Shown: positions 1 through 9,090 of the stretch, one piece after another
How the letters are laid out: every line of letters begins with the position of its first letter
Numbering within the stretch: position 1 is the stretch's first letter
Assembly: GCF_000816185.1 (NCBI RefSeq)
Contig: NZ_CP007770.1
Location: forward strand, 1,240,001 to 1,304,000
Direction of reading: 5' to 3'
DNA from: Campylobacter insulaenigrae NCTC 12927
GTDB taxonomy: Bacteria > Campylobacterota > Campylobacteria > Campylobacterales > Campylobacteraceae
Length of the DNA stretch: 64,000 nucleotides
The notes under the pieces: generated by a model
Databases searched by the model: none
What the model was told of the DNA's origin: nothing
Seen by the model: the letters and a program-made list of their open reading frames with translations, nothing else
Program-made: the position numbers and the translations under genes

Positions 1-354
1 ATGGAGTAATTTTTCTTTTTTTAGATTAAATTGCAAAACTTCAGCATCAACAAAACTAAGACCTTTACAACCTCCACCCTCATAACCATATTTGCAAAAT
101 AATTGCATTCCTAAACAAATCCCTAAAATAGGCTTTTTTTTATTTAAAACTTCATATTTTAAAAGATCAAATAAATTTAAATTATATAGATTTTGCATTC
201 CCTGATAAAATGAACCAACTCCAGGCAAAATCAATTTTGAAGCATTTGTAATATCTGTTTCACTTTGACTAATAACAACTTTCTTGTTAATAGCTTCAAA
301 AGCTTTAAATATTGACCTTAAATTCCCCAATTTGTAATCAACAATACAAATCAT
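1..354 (-). CDS. hisH: Glutamine amidotransferase subunit HisH (partial, 3' end outside window)
   Basis: The first 118 residues of a class I glutamine amidotransferase are present, and the reading frame stays open to the window edge. The start reads MICIVDYKLGNLRSI, as in HisH. The nucleophile motif GICLGMQ places the catalytic Cys at residue 80, the usual HisH position. HisH hydrolyses glutamine and passes ammonia to a partner synthase. The start codon overlaps the pseA stop codon by 4 bases (ATGA), so the two are translationally coupled. In Campylobacter a second hisH/hisF pair beside pseA is thought to supply ammonia for making the acetamidino form of pseudaminic acid on flagellin. Its location suggests this copy serves that role rather than histidine synthesis, but the partner hisF lies outside the window. 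Confidence 0.9.
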   Translation of the reverse strand, partial: MICIVDYKLGNLRSIFKAFEAINKKVVISQSETDITNASKLILPGVGSFYQGMQNLYNLNLFDLLKYEVLNKKKPILGICLGMQLFCKYGYEGGGCKGLSFVDAEVLQFNLKKEKLLH

Positions 355-1487
355 TTTAAAATATATTCTTCATTTTTAATTAATGATCCATCACTATCTT
401 TTAAAAATTTTCCATTCTTATCACGCTTAAAAATTTTTCTATTTGTAAAATTATCTACAATTTTTTCAAATTCATCTTCAGAAAATCCACTAAATTGTAA
501 ATATTTTTTTATGGCTTTTTTTGGTGGTTTTCCATCATATTTTTGGACCAAACGCACACCTTCTTCACGATCTATATAACCAAGTCTTATATCCAAGCAC
601 GCATTATCAGTAGCTCTTCCAAAACCATATTTACAGTATTTTAAATAATCATGTAAATGATTTGAATAACAATCTAAGTTTTCAAAATTTTCATAAGTAG
701 TTTCAACAGGTTTATCTGTAGTTATAAAACCATTTTCTTTGGAAATTTTAAGATTATTTTTATAATCCCATTTAAAATAATATCCTAAAAATAACCCACT
801 AACCCCCACTCTTTGCAATTCTTCATCACTTGGATAGGTGTAAAAATACAAATCTTTTTCACTAATACCATCAACACCTATCATATCACTAATACGATTA
901 CCAAGTAAACCGCCAAATTCTTCAAGCCACTCTCTCCCTAAAGTATTTTTATCTTTTGAACTAGCAGGGCCACCATATTCTACTTGTGGGCTTTCCCCCC
1001 AAATAATTAAAGGTATATTGAAATTTATAGCAATTCTTGGCACACTCGTAAAAATACCTAAGTGGTTTTGCCACTCATTATCTCCTGTTCTTATAAAAGC
1101 TTCTTTAGCTAATTTTTTATAAATTTTTGGATTACGCTTTATATGGATTAAATCCACACCTAAATTGTTAAGATTTGCTAAATTTTTTTTACCTATTTTA
1201 GTAGGAATACTAGGCTCAAAACAAACACACAATGGATTAAGACCTAATTCTAGACATTTCAAAACCTGAAAAGTAGAATCTTTTCCTCCGCTAACGCCTA
1301 TAACACAATCATAAATTGGATGTTTCTTATATTTTTTAATAAGTTCTAAAAATTCTCTTTGTCTTTCTTGCCAATTTATATTTTCATTTTTATCAATTTG
1401 AGAATTACACGCATCACATACCCCATATTCATCAAAATGCAAATCAGGTTTAGTATCTGGCATCACACATTTTTTACAAAATTTCAT
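351..1487 (-). CDS. pseA: N-acetyl sugar amidotransferase PseA (pseudaminic acid modification)
   Basis: This 378-residue protein has a PP-loop ATP pyrophosphatase motif, GVSGGKDS, at residues 64-71. Near the N-terminus are two Cys pairs, CKKC (4-7) and CDAC (24-27), which look like a zinc site. This is the layout of the WbpG/PseA/LegG family, which converts an N-acetyl group on a sugar to an acetamidino group using ammonia from HisH/HisF. In Campylobacter, PseA is needed for acetamidino-pseudaminic acid on flagellin. The adjacent overlapping hisH supports this role. The start ATG has only a weak ribosome site. A six-base G run in the coding strand encodes the WGES stretch and is probably too short for phase variation. 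Confidence 0.92.
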   Translation of the reverse strand: MKFCKKCVMPDTKPDLHFDEYGVCDACNSQIDKNENINWQERQREFLELIKKYKKHPIYDCVIGVSGGKDSTFQVLKCLELGLNPLCVCFEPSIPTKIGKKNLANLNNLGVDLIHIKRNPKIYKKLAKEAFIRTGDNEWQNHLGIFTSVPRIAINFNIPLIIWGESPQVEYGGPASSKDKNTLGREWLEEFGGLLGNRISDMIGVDGISEKDLYFYTYPSDEELQRVGVSGLFLGYYFKWDYKNNLKISKENGFITTDKPVETTYENFENLDCYSNHLHDYLKYCKYGFGRATDNACLDIRLGYIDREEGVRLVQKYDGKPPKKAIKKYLQFSGFSEDEFEKIVDNFTNRKIFKRDKNGKFLKDSDGSLIKNEEYILK

Positions 1488-1520
1488 AGTTTTTCCTAAA
1501 TAATATATACATAAATCGAC

Positions 1521-1526
1521 TATAAT
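1521..1526 (+). promoter_or_regulatory. Candidate -10 box for the TauE/SafE permease gene
   Basis: A TATAAT hexamer lies 52 bases upstream of the permease ATG, in the divergent spacer with pseA. Campylobacter sigma-70 promoters usually show a strong -10 with no clear -35, which fits. The region is very AT-rich, so chance matches are common. Confidence 0.4.
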
Positions 1527-1578
1527 TATTTATTATAAAGTTAAACAAATTATTTTCACAATAAAAATAAGGATTTTT

Positions 1579-2358
1579 ATGGATTTTATTTTTTTACCTT
1601 ATTTAATTATAGGCATATTTTCTGGAATAGCTTCTGGAATATTTGGTATAGGTGGCGGGATGATTATCGTTCCATTTATACTGATGCTAGGACTTAGCTC
1701 ACATCATGCAATAGCTATTTCAGTGGTACAAATGATTTTTGCTTCTGTTTTTGGATCTTATATAAACTATAAGAAGAAAAATTTAATTTTAAAAGATGGA
1801 TTAATCATTGGAATTGGCGGTTTCATAGGAGCTATATTTAGTGGAATTTTGCTTTCATATTTTTCAGATATTGCTCTTACTAGTGTGTTTTTATGTGTTA
1901 GTATTATTTTCTTTTTAAAATTTGCATTTAACAAACAAAACACCTTAAATATCACAAAATATTCTGATGTATTTAAAAATTTTATTTTATTATTTAGTGG
2001 TATTTTTACAGGAATTTTTGCTATATCCTTAGGTATTGGTGGCGGACTTTTAATTACTCCAATTTTGGCTTATTTTTTAGGATATGATAGTAAAAAAGTC
2101 GTCCCTTTAAGCTTGTTTTTTGTGATATTTGCTTCAGCATCTGGAATTTTATCATTTATAAAACACGATATTATAGATAAAGAAATTTTAATTAATGGGG
2201 GTATGGTTGGCATAAGCTCAATGTTTGGAGTATATTTAGGAATTAAAATTATGGAAAAAATAAATATTAAGTCTCACCACATAGCTTTGTTAAGCATTTA
2301 TGTATTTTCCATCACTATGACAATTATAAGCTTAATTAAAAAAAGCAACTTACTTTAA
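1579..2358 (+). CDS. TauE/SafE-family sulfite exporter-type permease
   Basis: This 259-residue, very hydrophobic protein has about seven to eight membrane segments. It contains two copies of the family's glycine-rich half-repeat: FGIGGGMIIVPF near residue 22 and LGIGGGLLITPI near residue 151. These internal repeats define TauE/SafE (DUF81) transporters, which move small anions such as sulfite, sulfoacetate or thiosulfate across the inner membrane. The substrate cannot be told from sequence. The ATG follows an AAGGA ribosome site. The gene stands alone on the plus strand between two minus-strand genes, and its stop codon lies inside the 3' end of flhB (9-base convergent overlap). Confidence 0.85.
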   Translation: MDFIFLPYLIIGIFSGIASGIFGIGGGMIIVPFILMLGLSSHHAIAISVVQMIFASVFGSYINYKKKNLILKDGLIIGIGGFIGAIFSGILLSYFSDIALTSVFLCVSIIFFLKFAFNKQNTLNITKYSDVFKNFILLFSGIFTGIFAISLGIGGGLLITPILAYFLGYDSKKVVPLSLFFVIFASASGILSFIKHDIIDKEILINGGMVGISSMFGVYLGIKIMEKINIKSHHIALLSIYVFSITMTIISLIKKSNLL

Positions 2359-3423
2359 TCTATCAGCAAATTTTTGTCTGTTTGATGTATAAACAAAACT
2401 TAAAACTTCGGCTACAGCTTTAAAAAGTTCAGGAGGTATTAAATCATTAACTTCACAAGTTTTATAAAGTTCTCTTGCTAAAGGAGGATTTTCATATATC
2501 ATAACATTATATTCATAAGCCATATCTTTTATACGTAAAGCTAGAAAATCCACTCCTTTTGCTAATACTTTAGGCGCAGATTCTTGTGAATTATCATAAC
2601 GCAAAGCTACAGCATAATGTGTAGGATTTGTTATAACTACATCAGCACTTGCTACATCTTGTATCATTCTCCTTCTAGCAGCTTCCATTTGCAAGCGACG
2701 AATTCGTCCCTTAACCAAAGGATCTCCTTCGCTTTGTTTAAATTCATCTTTAACCTCTTGCTTACTCATTCTTAAATTTTTAAAATATTGATACCTTACT
2801 AAAAGTACATCTAAAAATCCTATAATCAAAAAAGCTATAATAACTACTGCAGCTAAAATAATAGCTTTATCTCTAAGCCATGAAAGCTGAAGATAAATAG
2901 TATAAAGTTCAACTCTAGGAAGCTCTTGCATAAATTTTAATAAAAATACAAATGCTATGCCAAAAACAGTTCCAACTTTTAATATAATTTTTAAAGCATC
3001 TATTAGTTTTTTTAGTGAAAAAAGATTTTTAAGACCCTTAAGAGGATTAATCTTGCTAAAATTTGGTGTTATAGGTTTAGTAGTAAATAAAAAACCAAAC
3101 TGCAATAAATTTCCCATTATTCCAGATATCATAATTGTCAAAACAATAGGAAAAACCATAATAATCATTTCAAGAATAGTTTTAATAACAATTTTTTCAA
3201 AAATTTTTACATCAAATTCCACACCTATGAAACTTTGATAAAATCTATACAATCCTATAATTCTCTCACCTATAAAAGGCAAAGTAAAAATTACTACGAC
3301 AATCGCTATAATCAACACAACAACAGCAGAAGCATCTTGACTTTTTGGAACATTACCTTCTTGCCTAGCATCTTCTATTTTCTTGGACGTGGGCTCTTCG
3401 GTTTTTTCTTGATCATCAGCCAT
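2350..3423 (-). CDS. flhB: Flagellar type III secretion switch protein FlhB
   Basis: This 357-residue protein starts with the typical charged FlhB tail (DDQEKTEEPTSKK). Four membrane segments follow between residues 32 and 210, then a cytoplasmic domain with the self-cleavage motif NPTH at residues 266-269. Cleavage between N and P switches flagellar export from rod/hook to filament substrates. In Campylobacter the export apparatus also feeds into activation of the FlgSR/sigma-54 cascade. The motif is intact, so the switch should work. It is separated from other flagellar export genes but sits about 6 kb from motAB. Confidence 0.97.
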   Translation of the reverse strand: MADDQEKTEEPTSKKIEDARQEGNVPKSQDASAVVVLIIAIVVVIFTLPFIGERIIGLYRFYQSFIGVEFDVKIFEKIVIKTILEMIIMVFPIVLTIMISGIMGNLLQFGFLFTTKPITPNFSKINPLKGLKNLFSLKKLIDALKIILKVGTVFGIAFVFLLKFMQELPRVELYTIYLQLSWLRDKAIILAAVVIIAFLIIGFLDVLLVRYQYFKNLRMSKQEVKDEFKQSEGDPLVKGRIRRLQMEAARRRMIQDVASADVVITNPTHYAVALRYDNSQESAPKVLAKGVDFLALRIKDMAYEYNVMIYENPPLARELYKTCEVNDLIPPELFKAVAEVLSFVYTSNRQKFADRLK

Positions 3424-3586
3424 TATCTTTTTTAACCTTTAACTAAAAATAAGCAAGACATTATAAAGAAATAAACTAAAAAATTAACTTTAAGTTTAAA
3501 TAAACACAAAACAATTTATATGAAATTCACAAGTAACTATATAATTTAATATTAAAATAAAGTATATTTAGAAAAGTACATTCAAA

Positions 3587-3667
3587 ATGGATTATTTTAT
3601 CGAAACTATAGAAAAAGAATTACAATCATCTTTTGATAAGAATAAAATAGTTGGCTTCCAACATTAA
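3587..3667 (+). other. 26-codon micro-ORF upstream of a hairpin, possible gene remnant
   Basis: This short ATG ORF has the codons MDYFIETIEKELQSSFDK followed by eight more residues. It ends 4 bases before a perfect 11-bp hairpin that could terminate it. Its ribosome site is poor. The predicted peptide is charged and helix-like, like the start of a longer protein, so it may be the remaining 5' end of a deleted gene or a small protein. I do not recognise it. It lies in the 279-base gap between flhB and the chemoreceptor. Confidence 0.25.
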
Positions 3668-3671
3668 CAAC

Positions 3672-3697
3672 AAAGAGGTATAACAATATACCTCTTT
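3672..3697. terminator. Hairpin terminator at the 3' end of the chemoreceptor gene
   Basis: A perfect 11-bp inverted repeat (AAAGAGGTATA / TATACCTCTTT) surrounds a 4-base loop, 5 bases past the receptor stop codon. The flanks are AT-rich but lack a long T run on either side. It could serve the minus-strand receptor gene and the plus-strand micro-ORF together. Confidence 0.65.
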
Positions 3698-3702
3698 AAT
3701 TA

Positions 3703-5676
3703 TTAAAACTTCTTCTTCCCTGCATCTTCTAAGATATCATGAGCTATTTGATTTACATTCTCTGATATAACTGAACTATCTTTAGCTATTTTTAAATTCT
3801 CTTGAGTTACATGATCAATTTGAGCTACAGCATCATTAATTTGAGTAATACCTGTAGTTTGTTCTTTAATACTTTCACCCATTTCATTAATAGATTGAAC
3901 TAAGATATTAGTATTAGCTTCAATTTCACCTAAAGACTTTTGAGTTCTTTCAGCTAGATTTCTAACTTCATCTGCAACAACAGCAAATCCACGTCCATGT
4001 TCTCCAGCACGAGCTGCTTCTATTGCAGCATTTAATGCTAATAGATTGATTTGATCAGCAATATCTCCTATGATAGAAGTAACATTTTTAATCTCTTCAC
4101 TTTGAGCTATTACTTCACTAGTTTTAGATGAAACATTTTGCATAGAAGAAGTTATTTCTTCTAAAGCTGCTGCAGTTTCTTCTAAAGAAGAAGCTTGACT
4201 AGAAGATGAATCTGTTAATTCTCTAACAGCACTTTGTAATTTACCACTTTCTGTTGCTAATAAATTAGCAAATTCAGAAGATTGTCTTAACATTTGAACA
4301 ATTTCTTGTCCTAATACATTAGTAGTTACTTCTACTTCACCTTTAGCATTTTTAACTTCAGTAGTAAAGTCTAATGCTTTATAGCTATCAAATACACGAT
4401 TGATTTCATTCATATTAGAACCAACTTTTGCTTCTAATACACTAAGCATTTTATTTAATACATTTTTTAATTCTATTAATTGAGGATTAGCAGGTATTGC
4501 AGTAATTCTTGCTGTTAGATTACCACTTTCTATTTCTTTAGCTGTTTCAACTGATTGTTCTACTGCTAGACCATCTTGTTCTAAAGCATTTTTAGTTTTA
4601 GTAATGTTTTCATTAATAGCTAAAGCCATAGCACCAAATTCATCATTAGTATTAACATTAATCATAGCAGAGTCTTTTGTTTTATGATTGATGAAGTCAA
4701 AGAATGAGTTTAGGCCGGTTTGGATAGAATTAATAGGATTTAATAAATATGAAGCAAAAACTTTAACTAAAAAAAGCACAATTACAATAGATAATATTCC
4801 TATAATAAATTGTATTTTTAATGCTGCATAACCTGCTTTGGTATAAATATCATTTCCAACCATAGCACAAATGTTTATATTTGGATTTATAGTTCTATCA
4901 CACAATACGGCTTGAACTTTTCCAGCATCATCTTTAGCATAGAATAAAGTATCAATATTATCAGGATCTAATAAAGCAGGATTTTCGTTAATAGCTTTTG
5001 CTATATTTTCTCCTAAAGTAGTTTTCTTTAAAATAAGGTTAGAATCTTCATGAAACATTGTGGTGCCATCTTTAGAATAAACTGCTACAAAAGATGTATT
5101 AGTTCTTCCAATGTCTAAAATATCTTCTGAATACTGTTGCAAAGTATAGACTCCAGAAACAACTCCAATAATTTTTCCATCACTATACACAGGAGTAGAA
5201 TAAGATATACCAAACAAATCAGAATTTATCGGTTTATATGGATCACTCACAAAAATATCTTTACTTTTTTTAGCTCCAAGATACCATACGCTAGTTCTTA
5301 CGTCAAATCCACTATTTGGTGAATATTTTTTACCGGTATTATCATACATAATTCCATCTTCAGTTGCAAAAAATACATTTTCAAAACCTATAAATTCTTT
5401 AGCTAATTTTAAAACATTAAAAATTTCATTTGAATTATTGAAATTAATTTGGGCAATTATGCTAGATAACTCTTGAATTGAAGCTTTATTATCTCCTTCA
5501 TAAATATTAAACATATAACCTACATCAAATAATATCTTATCATGATTTTCTCTTAAATATTCAAAACTAGTATTTTTAGTTTGAAAATAAGACACACTGC
5601 TAATTGTCACAATTACAACAATAAACAAAATGCCCACCAACAAATTCACTTTAGAAACGATGCTATTCATTTTCAT
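3703..5676 (-). CDS. Methyl-accepting chemotaxis protein (transducer-like protein, Cache-type sensor)
   Basis: This is a transmembrane chemoreceptor of about 657 residues. One membrane helix lies near residues 10-32. A periplasmic domain of roughly 250 residues looks like a double Cache fold (it contains [13 protein letters not shown]). A second helix lies near 290-315, then HAMP, then the signalling hairpin with tip [20 protein letters not shown]. It senses an outside ligand and controls CheA/CheW. The ligand is unknown. I start it at the ATG of MKMNS because AAGGGA lies upstream of it; an upstream in-frame ATG would add 12 residues but lacks this site. From memory, flhB and ahpC are neighbours in C. 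jejuni, so this receptor may be an insertion. Confidence 0.93.
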   Translation of the reverse strand: MKMNSIVSKVNLLVGILFIVVIVTISSVSYFQTKNTSFEYLRENHDKILFDVGYMFNIYEGDNKASIQELSSIIAQINFNNSNEIFNVLKLAKEFIGFENVFFATEDGIMYDNTGKKYSPNSGFDVRTSVWYLGAKKSKDIFVSDPYKPINSDLFGISYSTPVYSDGKIIGVVSGVYTLQQYSEDILDIGRTNTSFVAVYSKDGTTMFHEDSNLILKKTTLGENIAKAINENPALLDPDNIDTLFYAKDDAGKVQAVLCDRTINPNINICAMVGNDIYTKAGYAALKIQFIIGILSIVIVLFLVKVFASYLLNPINSIQTGLNSFFDFINHKTKDSAMINVNTNDEFGAMALAINENITKTKNALEQDGLAVEQSVETAKEIESGNLTARITAIPANPQLIELKNVLNKMLSVLEAKVGSNMNEINRVFDSYKALDFTTEVKNAKGEVEVTTNVLGQEIVQMLRQSSEFANLLATESGKLQSAVRELTDSSSSQASSLEETAAALEEITSSMQNVSSKTSEVIAQSEEIKNVTSIIGDIADQINLLALNAAIEAARAGEHGRGFAVVADEVRNLAERTQKSLGEIEANTNILVQSINEMGESIKEQTTGITQINDAVAQIDHVTQENLKIAKDSSVISENVNQIAHDILEDAGKKKF

Positions 5677-5903
5677 AAAAAATCCCTTTATCACCTTAAA
5701 ATATACTGCCAAATTTACATTTAAATTAAAGTAACAATAAAAAATTTAGTTCTATCATAAATCTTCGAAAAAATGTAAGGAAGAAAAATATCAAATAAAT
5801 ATTAATAATTTTTAAATATTAAACAAAACCTACGTTATATATTGACTTTTTGTAATATAAAGTATTCTTAATTTATTTAAAATATTGCAAGAAAAATGGA
5901 TAT

Positions 5904-5927
5904 GCCTCAAACTTTTAAATTTGAGGC
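5904..5927. terminator. Terminator downstream of ahpC
   Basis: GCCTCAAA pairs with TTTGAGGC around an 8-base loop, 6 bases beyond the ahpC stop. On the minus strand the stem is followed, after a short gap, by a T run. On the plus strand it is followed by TATTTTTT. It can stop transcription in both directions, though no plus-strand gene ends here. Confidence 0.75.
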
Positions 5928-5933
5928 TATTTT

Positions 5934-6530
5934 TTATAAATTTGATTCATTTTTATCAAGATATTCAGCTACACCTTCTGGAGTTGCTTTCATACCTTTG
6001 TCACCTTTATTCCATCCAGCTGGACAAACTTCACCATGCTCATTAGTAAACAACATAGTATCAACCATTCTAATCATTTCATCAATGTTTCTACCAAGCG
6101 GTAAGTCATTAATAACTGCATGACGAATTGTTCCATCAGCATCTAGTAAGAAAGATCCTCTTAAAGCAACTGCTTCTCCAAACAATACATCAAAATTTCT
6201 AGCAATTTGTTTAGTTAAATCAGCAACTAAAGGAAATTTTACTTGACCTATACCACCTTGATTTACTGGCATATTTTTCCATGCAAAATGCGAGAATTCA
6301 TTATCGCAAGAAACACCAATTACTTCAATACCTCTATTTTTGAATTCTTGATATCTTTTATCAAAAGCGATAATTTCAGAAGGACAAACAAATGTAAAAT
6401 CTTTTGGATAAAAGAATACCACAGCACCTTTTGAACCTATATTTTTATAAAGATTAAAATCTTCAACTATTTCGTTATTTCCCAATACAGCTGGTGCTGT
6501 AAAATCTATAGCTTTTTTAGTAACTATCAT
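5934..6530 (-). CDS. ahpC: Alkyl hydroperoxide reductase AhpC (2-Cys peroxiredoxin)
   Basis: This 198-residue 2-Cys peroxiredoxin has its peroxidatic Cys49 in FTFVCPSE and its resolving Cys169 in EVCPAGW. It reduces hydrogen peroxide, organic peroxides and peroxynitrite in the cytoplasm and is re-reduced by thioredoxin-like donors. No ahpF is seen nearby. It is divergent from fdxA across a 189-base spacer, measured to the fdxA start chosen here. In Campylobacter ahpC is repressed by PerR with iron, and a perR gene is present at 23.9 kb. An inverted repeat in the spacer is a candidate operator. The gene has its own terminator and appears monocistronic. Confidence 0.97.
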   Translation of the reverse strand: MIVTKKAIDFTAPAVLGNNEIVEDFNLYKNIGSKGAVVFFYPKDFTFVCPSEIIAFDKRYQEFKNRGIEVIGVSCDNEFSHFAWKNMPVNQGGIGQVKFPLVADLTKQIARNFDVLFGEAVALRGSFLLDADGTIRHAVINDLPLGRNIDEMIRMVDTMLFTNEHGEVCPAGWNKGDKGMKATPEGVAEYLDKNESNL

Positions 6531-6632
6531 TAATTATATCTCCTAATTAATAAATTTTATTTGTAAGAAAATAATATCATTTATAAATTTAAAAAAAAAT
6601 TAATCGTTGTAAAAATACAAATCTGAATAATA

Positions 6633-6650
6633 TTATTATCAAAATAATAA
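6633..6650. promoter_or_regulatory. Candidate Fur-family (PerR/Fur) operator between ahpC and fdxA
   Basis: A perfect 7-4-7 inverted repeat, TTATTAT-CAAA-ATAATAA, lies in the ahpC/fdxA divergent spacer, 103 bases from the ahpC start and about 70 from the fdxA start. Fur-family regulators bind AT-rich dyads of this size. Assignment to PerR rests on known ahpC control, not on a consensus match I could check. Confidence 0.4.
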
Positions 6651-6719
6651 GATTTTAAGAATAAAATTCAAACAATTTTGATAATCTTACAAAGTATATT
6701 TTATTTAAAGGAGATAATT

Positions 6720-7004
6720 ATGGCAGTTAAAATTACAGATATTTGTATATCTTGTGGATCTTGCATTGATGAGTGTCCAGTTAGTGCTATTGTGGATGAT
6801 GCGAACAATCCAGAGGGAGAAGATAGATATTATGTATATGCTGATAAATGTGTTGAATGTGTAAGTTTTAATGATGAGCCAGCCTGTGCAAGTGCTTGCC
6901 CTACTAGTGGTTGTATAGTTTGGAGTGATGTTGTAAGTGGTCAACCAAGCCGTGATGCTATCGGAAGCGATCTAAGAGATGGCTCAACTCCAGTTTTTTC
7001 TTAA
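6720..7004 (+). CDS. fdxA: Ferredoxin FdxA, two [4Fe-4S] clusters
   Basis: This 94-residue small iron-sulfur protein carries C9-x2-C12-x2-C15-x3-C19 and C44-x2-C47-x8-C56-x3-C60. This is the YfhL-like pattern with a long insert in the second cluster motif. It carries low-potential electrons in the cytoplasm. In C. jejuni the divergently placed fdxA is iron-induced and contributes to oxygen tolerance. The start is the ATG of MAVKIT because AAAGGAG sits just upstream. An earlier in-frame start at 6678 would add 14 residues with no such site. A TATATT box lies 20 bases before the chosen start. Confidence 0.95.
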   Translation: MAVKITDICISCGSCIDECPVSAIVDDANNPEGEDRYYVYADKCVECVSFNDEPACASACPTSGCIVWSDVVSGQPSRDAIGSDLRDGSTPVFS

Positions 7005-7019
7005 AATTTACTAAATCTA

Positions 7020-7056
7020 TAGTTTATATAAATACCTCAAGTATTTATATAAACTA
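7020..7056. terminator. Long perfect stem-loop after fdxA
   Basis: A 16-bp perfect inverted repeat (TAGTTTATATAAATAC and its complement) surrounds a CTCAA loop, 15 bases after the fdxA stop. It lacks a T run on the plus strand, so as an intrinsic terminator it would be atypical. It may instead protect the fdxA message or act as a protein site. Confidence 0.5.
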
Positions 7057-7102
7057 AAAATTCAGTTCTCATAAATTTATATAATTTTAAAAGTTTTTCT
7101 GA

Positions 7103-7108
7103 TATAAT
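7103..7108 (+). promoter_or_regulatory. Candidate promoter of the ndk-rpmF-plsX-fabH operon
   Basis: A TATAAT box preceded by a T-rich stretch lies 56 bases before the ndk start, beyond the fdxA hairpin. It would drive the five plus-strand genes to fabH. Confidence 0.55.
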
Positions 7109-7164
7109 TCGCTCTTTTATCTATGAAAATAAAATGGATATTTTAATCATTTGAGGAGAAGTTC

Positions 7165-7578
7165 TTGGAAAAAACGCTTTCTATTATAAAACCTGATGCA
7201 GTAAAAAAAGGTGTTATTGGTCAAATTTTATCTCGTTTTGAAAATAATGGGTTAAGAATAGCTGCTACGAAGAAAGTTCAACTTTCTCAAAATGAAGCAG
7301 AAAGTTTCTATGCTGTTCATAAAGATAGACCTTTTTTTAATGATTTAGTTAAATTTATGATCAGTGGTCCAGTTGTTATTTCGGTTTTAGAAGGTGAAAA
7401 TGCTGTCTTGAAAAATAGAGAATTAATGGGTGCTACAAACCCTAAAGAAGCTGCTGCCGGAACAATTAGAGCTGATTTTGCAGATAGTATTGATGCAAAT
7501 GCCATTCATGGCAGTGATAGTTTAGAAAATGCTGAAATTGAAATAGGATTTTTCTTTTCAAAAACTGAAATTTTATAA
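7165..7578 (+). CDS. ndk: Nucleoside diphosphate kinase
   Basis: This 137-residue enzyme moves the terminal phosphate from NTPs to NDPs through a phosphohistidine, His115 in the NAIHGSD motif. The family's length and sequence start ([12 protein letters not shown]) match. Translation appears to begin at a TTG codon, with TGAGGAGAA upstream. No ATG fits, since the canonical first residues follow directly. Its stop overlaps the next gene's ATG by one base. It is the first gene of a run ending in fabH. Confidence 0.97.
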   Translation: MEKTLSIIKPDAVKKGVIGQILSRFENNGLRIAATKKVQLSQNEAESFYAVHKDRPFFNDLVKFMISGPVVISVLEGENAVLKNRELMGATNPKEAAAGTIRADFADSIDANAIHGSDSLENAEIEIGFFFSKTEIL

Positions 7579-7928
7579 TGAAAATTCCATTCGTAAAACT
7601 CAATGCTGTTGATTATCCTTTTAAATTAGATCTTGATAATATAGTTTTTGAAGGTTCAATTAAGAAGAAAAATCAAAAACTAGCTCAGATTAGTGCTAAT
7701 TTAAAAGGTTTTATATATAGACATTGTGATCGTTGTGGCGAAGAAATGGAATTACAAATAAATGAGAACATCGAAATTCAAGTGAGTGATGGAATTTTTA
7801 AAGATGAAAATAATACTTTAAGTGATACCGTAGAATTTTTTGATTCTCATATTGATTTGATTGAATTAGCATATAGCGAATTACAATCGTATTTAAGTGA
7901 TTATTTTTATTGTGACAAATGTTTATAA
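7578..7928 (+). CDS. YceD/DUF177-family protein upstream of rpmF
   Basis: This 116-residue protein matches the DUF177 (YceD) family. That family is almost always encoded just before rpmF, and in plants and bacteria it has been linked to 23S rRNA or ribosome assembly. Two Cys pairs, C50-x2-C53 and C112-x2-C115 at the very end, could form a zinc site. It is coupled to ndk by a TAATG junction and is followed after 20 bases by rpmF. The exact role is not settled for this family. Confidence 0.85.
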   Translation: MKIPFVKLNAVDYPFKLDLDNIVFEGSIKKKNQKLAQISANLKGFIYRHCDRCGEEMELQINENIEIQVSDGIFKDENNTLSDTVEFFDSHIDLIELAYSELQSYLSDYFYCDKCL

Positions 7929-7948
7929 ATTAATTAAAGGAGTAAAAA

Positions 7949-8095
7949 ATGGCAGTACCTAAAAGAAGAGTAAGTAAAACTCGTGCAGCAAAACGTAGAA
8001 CTCACTATAAAGTTACACTACCAATGCCAGTAAAAGATAAAGATGGTAGTTACAAAATGCCTCATCGTGTAAATCCAGTTACTAAGGAATATTAA
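7949..8095 (+). CDS. rpmF: 50S ribosomal protein L32
   Basis: This 48-residue protein starts [20 protein letters not shown], the standard L32 N-terminus. It has no cysteines, so it is the zinc-free form. It binds 23S rRNA near the peptidyl transferase region. TAAAGGAG precedes the ATG. It sits between the YceD-like gene and plsX, the widespread rpmF-plsX-fabH arrangement that couples ribosome and membrane synthesis. Confidence 0.97.
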   Translation: MAVPKRRVSKTRAAKRRTHYKVTLPMPVKDKDGSYKMPHRVNPVTKEY

Positions 8096-8100
8096 AAACG

Positions 8101-9090
8101 ATGACTAACATTGCTATTGATGCAATGGGTGGAGATTTTGGGGAAAAACCTATCATAGAAGGTGTTGTGCAAGCTCTAAGAGAAAGAGAATTTAACGCTA
8201 TTTTAGTAGGTAATCCTCAAAAACTTAAAACCTTAATACCTCAAGATTTGAATAAATTTATTCAATACGAAGAAGCTAATGATGTTTTTGCCATGGATGA
8301 AAATTCAACCGATGCTTTAAAAAGGAAAGATAGCAGCATATATAAGGCTATAGAATTGGTAAAAACCCAAAAAGCAAAGGCTGTAGTATCAGCCGGACAT
8401 AGTGGCGCAACCATGAGTTTAGCTACTTTAAGACTAGGAAGATTATCTAATGTCGCAAGACCTGCTATCGCAACACTTATGCCAAATATTCATTCTAGAA
8501 CATTGGTATTAGACGTAGGTGCTAATGTAGATTGTAAAAGCGAACATTTATTTCAATTTGCCATCATGGGTGAAGCTTATGCAAAAGAAATTTTAAACAT
8601 TAAAAAACCAAGACTTGCATTGTTGTCTAATGGTGAAGAAGAATGTAAAGGTAATGAGTTAACAAAGGAAACACACCAACTTCTAAAACAACTTCCAAAT
8701 TTCATAGGAAACGCAGAAGGAAAAGATATATTTAATGGTAGTATTGATGTGTTGGTTTGTGACGGTTTTAATGGTAATATTTTGCTCAAAACTGGAGAAG
8801 GTGTTGCTAGCGTCATTACAAAATTACTAAAGCAAGAAATTCAAAAATCCTTTCTGGCAAAAATAGGATATCTTTTAGCAAAACCTGCTTTTAGAGAACT
8901 AAAGACTCACATAGATTATGAAGAATATGGTGGAGCTCCACTTTTAGGTATAAAAGAATGTGTAATTATAAGTCATGGAAAAAGTGGTCCAAAAGCAATT
9001 AAAAATGCTATCTTTCAAGCTTTAAATTTCAGTCAGTCTAATATTAATTCCGTAATAGAAAAAGAACTTTATAATTATGAAACAAAATAA
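8101..9090 (+). CDS. plsX: Phosphate acyltransferase PlsX
   Basis: This 329-residue protein begins with the PlsX signature [14 protein letters not shown]. PlsX makes acyl-phosphate from acyl-ACP, the first step of the PlsX/PlsY route to phosphatidic acid, at the inner face of the membrane. The start is 5 bases after the rpmF stop. The 3' end overlaps fabH by 14 bases, so translation is coupled. The length is normal and the conserved [13 protein letters not shown] segment is present. Confidence 0.97.
   Translation: MTNIAIDAMGGDFGEKPIIEGVVQALREREFNAILVGNPQKLKTLIPQDLNKFIQYEEANDVFAMDENSTDALKRKDSSIYKAIELVKTQKAKAVVSAGHSGATMSLATLRLGRLSNVARPAIATLMPNIHSRTLVLDVGANVDCKSEHLFQFAIMGEAYAKEILNIKKPRLALLSNGEEECKGNELTKETHQLLKQLPNFIGNAEGKDIFNGSIDVLVCDGFNGNILLKTGEGVASVITKLLKQEIQKSFLAKIGYLLAKPAFRELKTHIDYEEYGGAPLLGIKECVIISHGKSGPKAIKNAIFQALNFSQSNINSVIEKELYNYETK

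Noticed and set aside
1005-1010. Six-base G/C run in pseA
   Set aside because: Campylobacter phase-variable tracts are usually eight or more G; here the codons are in frame and encode a conserved WGES segment.
5896-6123. Plus-strand ORF opposite ahpC
   Set aside because: It is antisense to conserved AhpC codons and starts inside the ahpC terminator.
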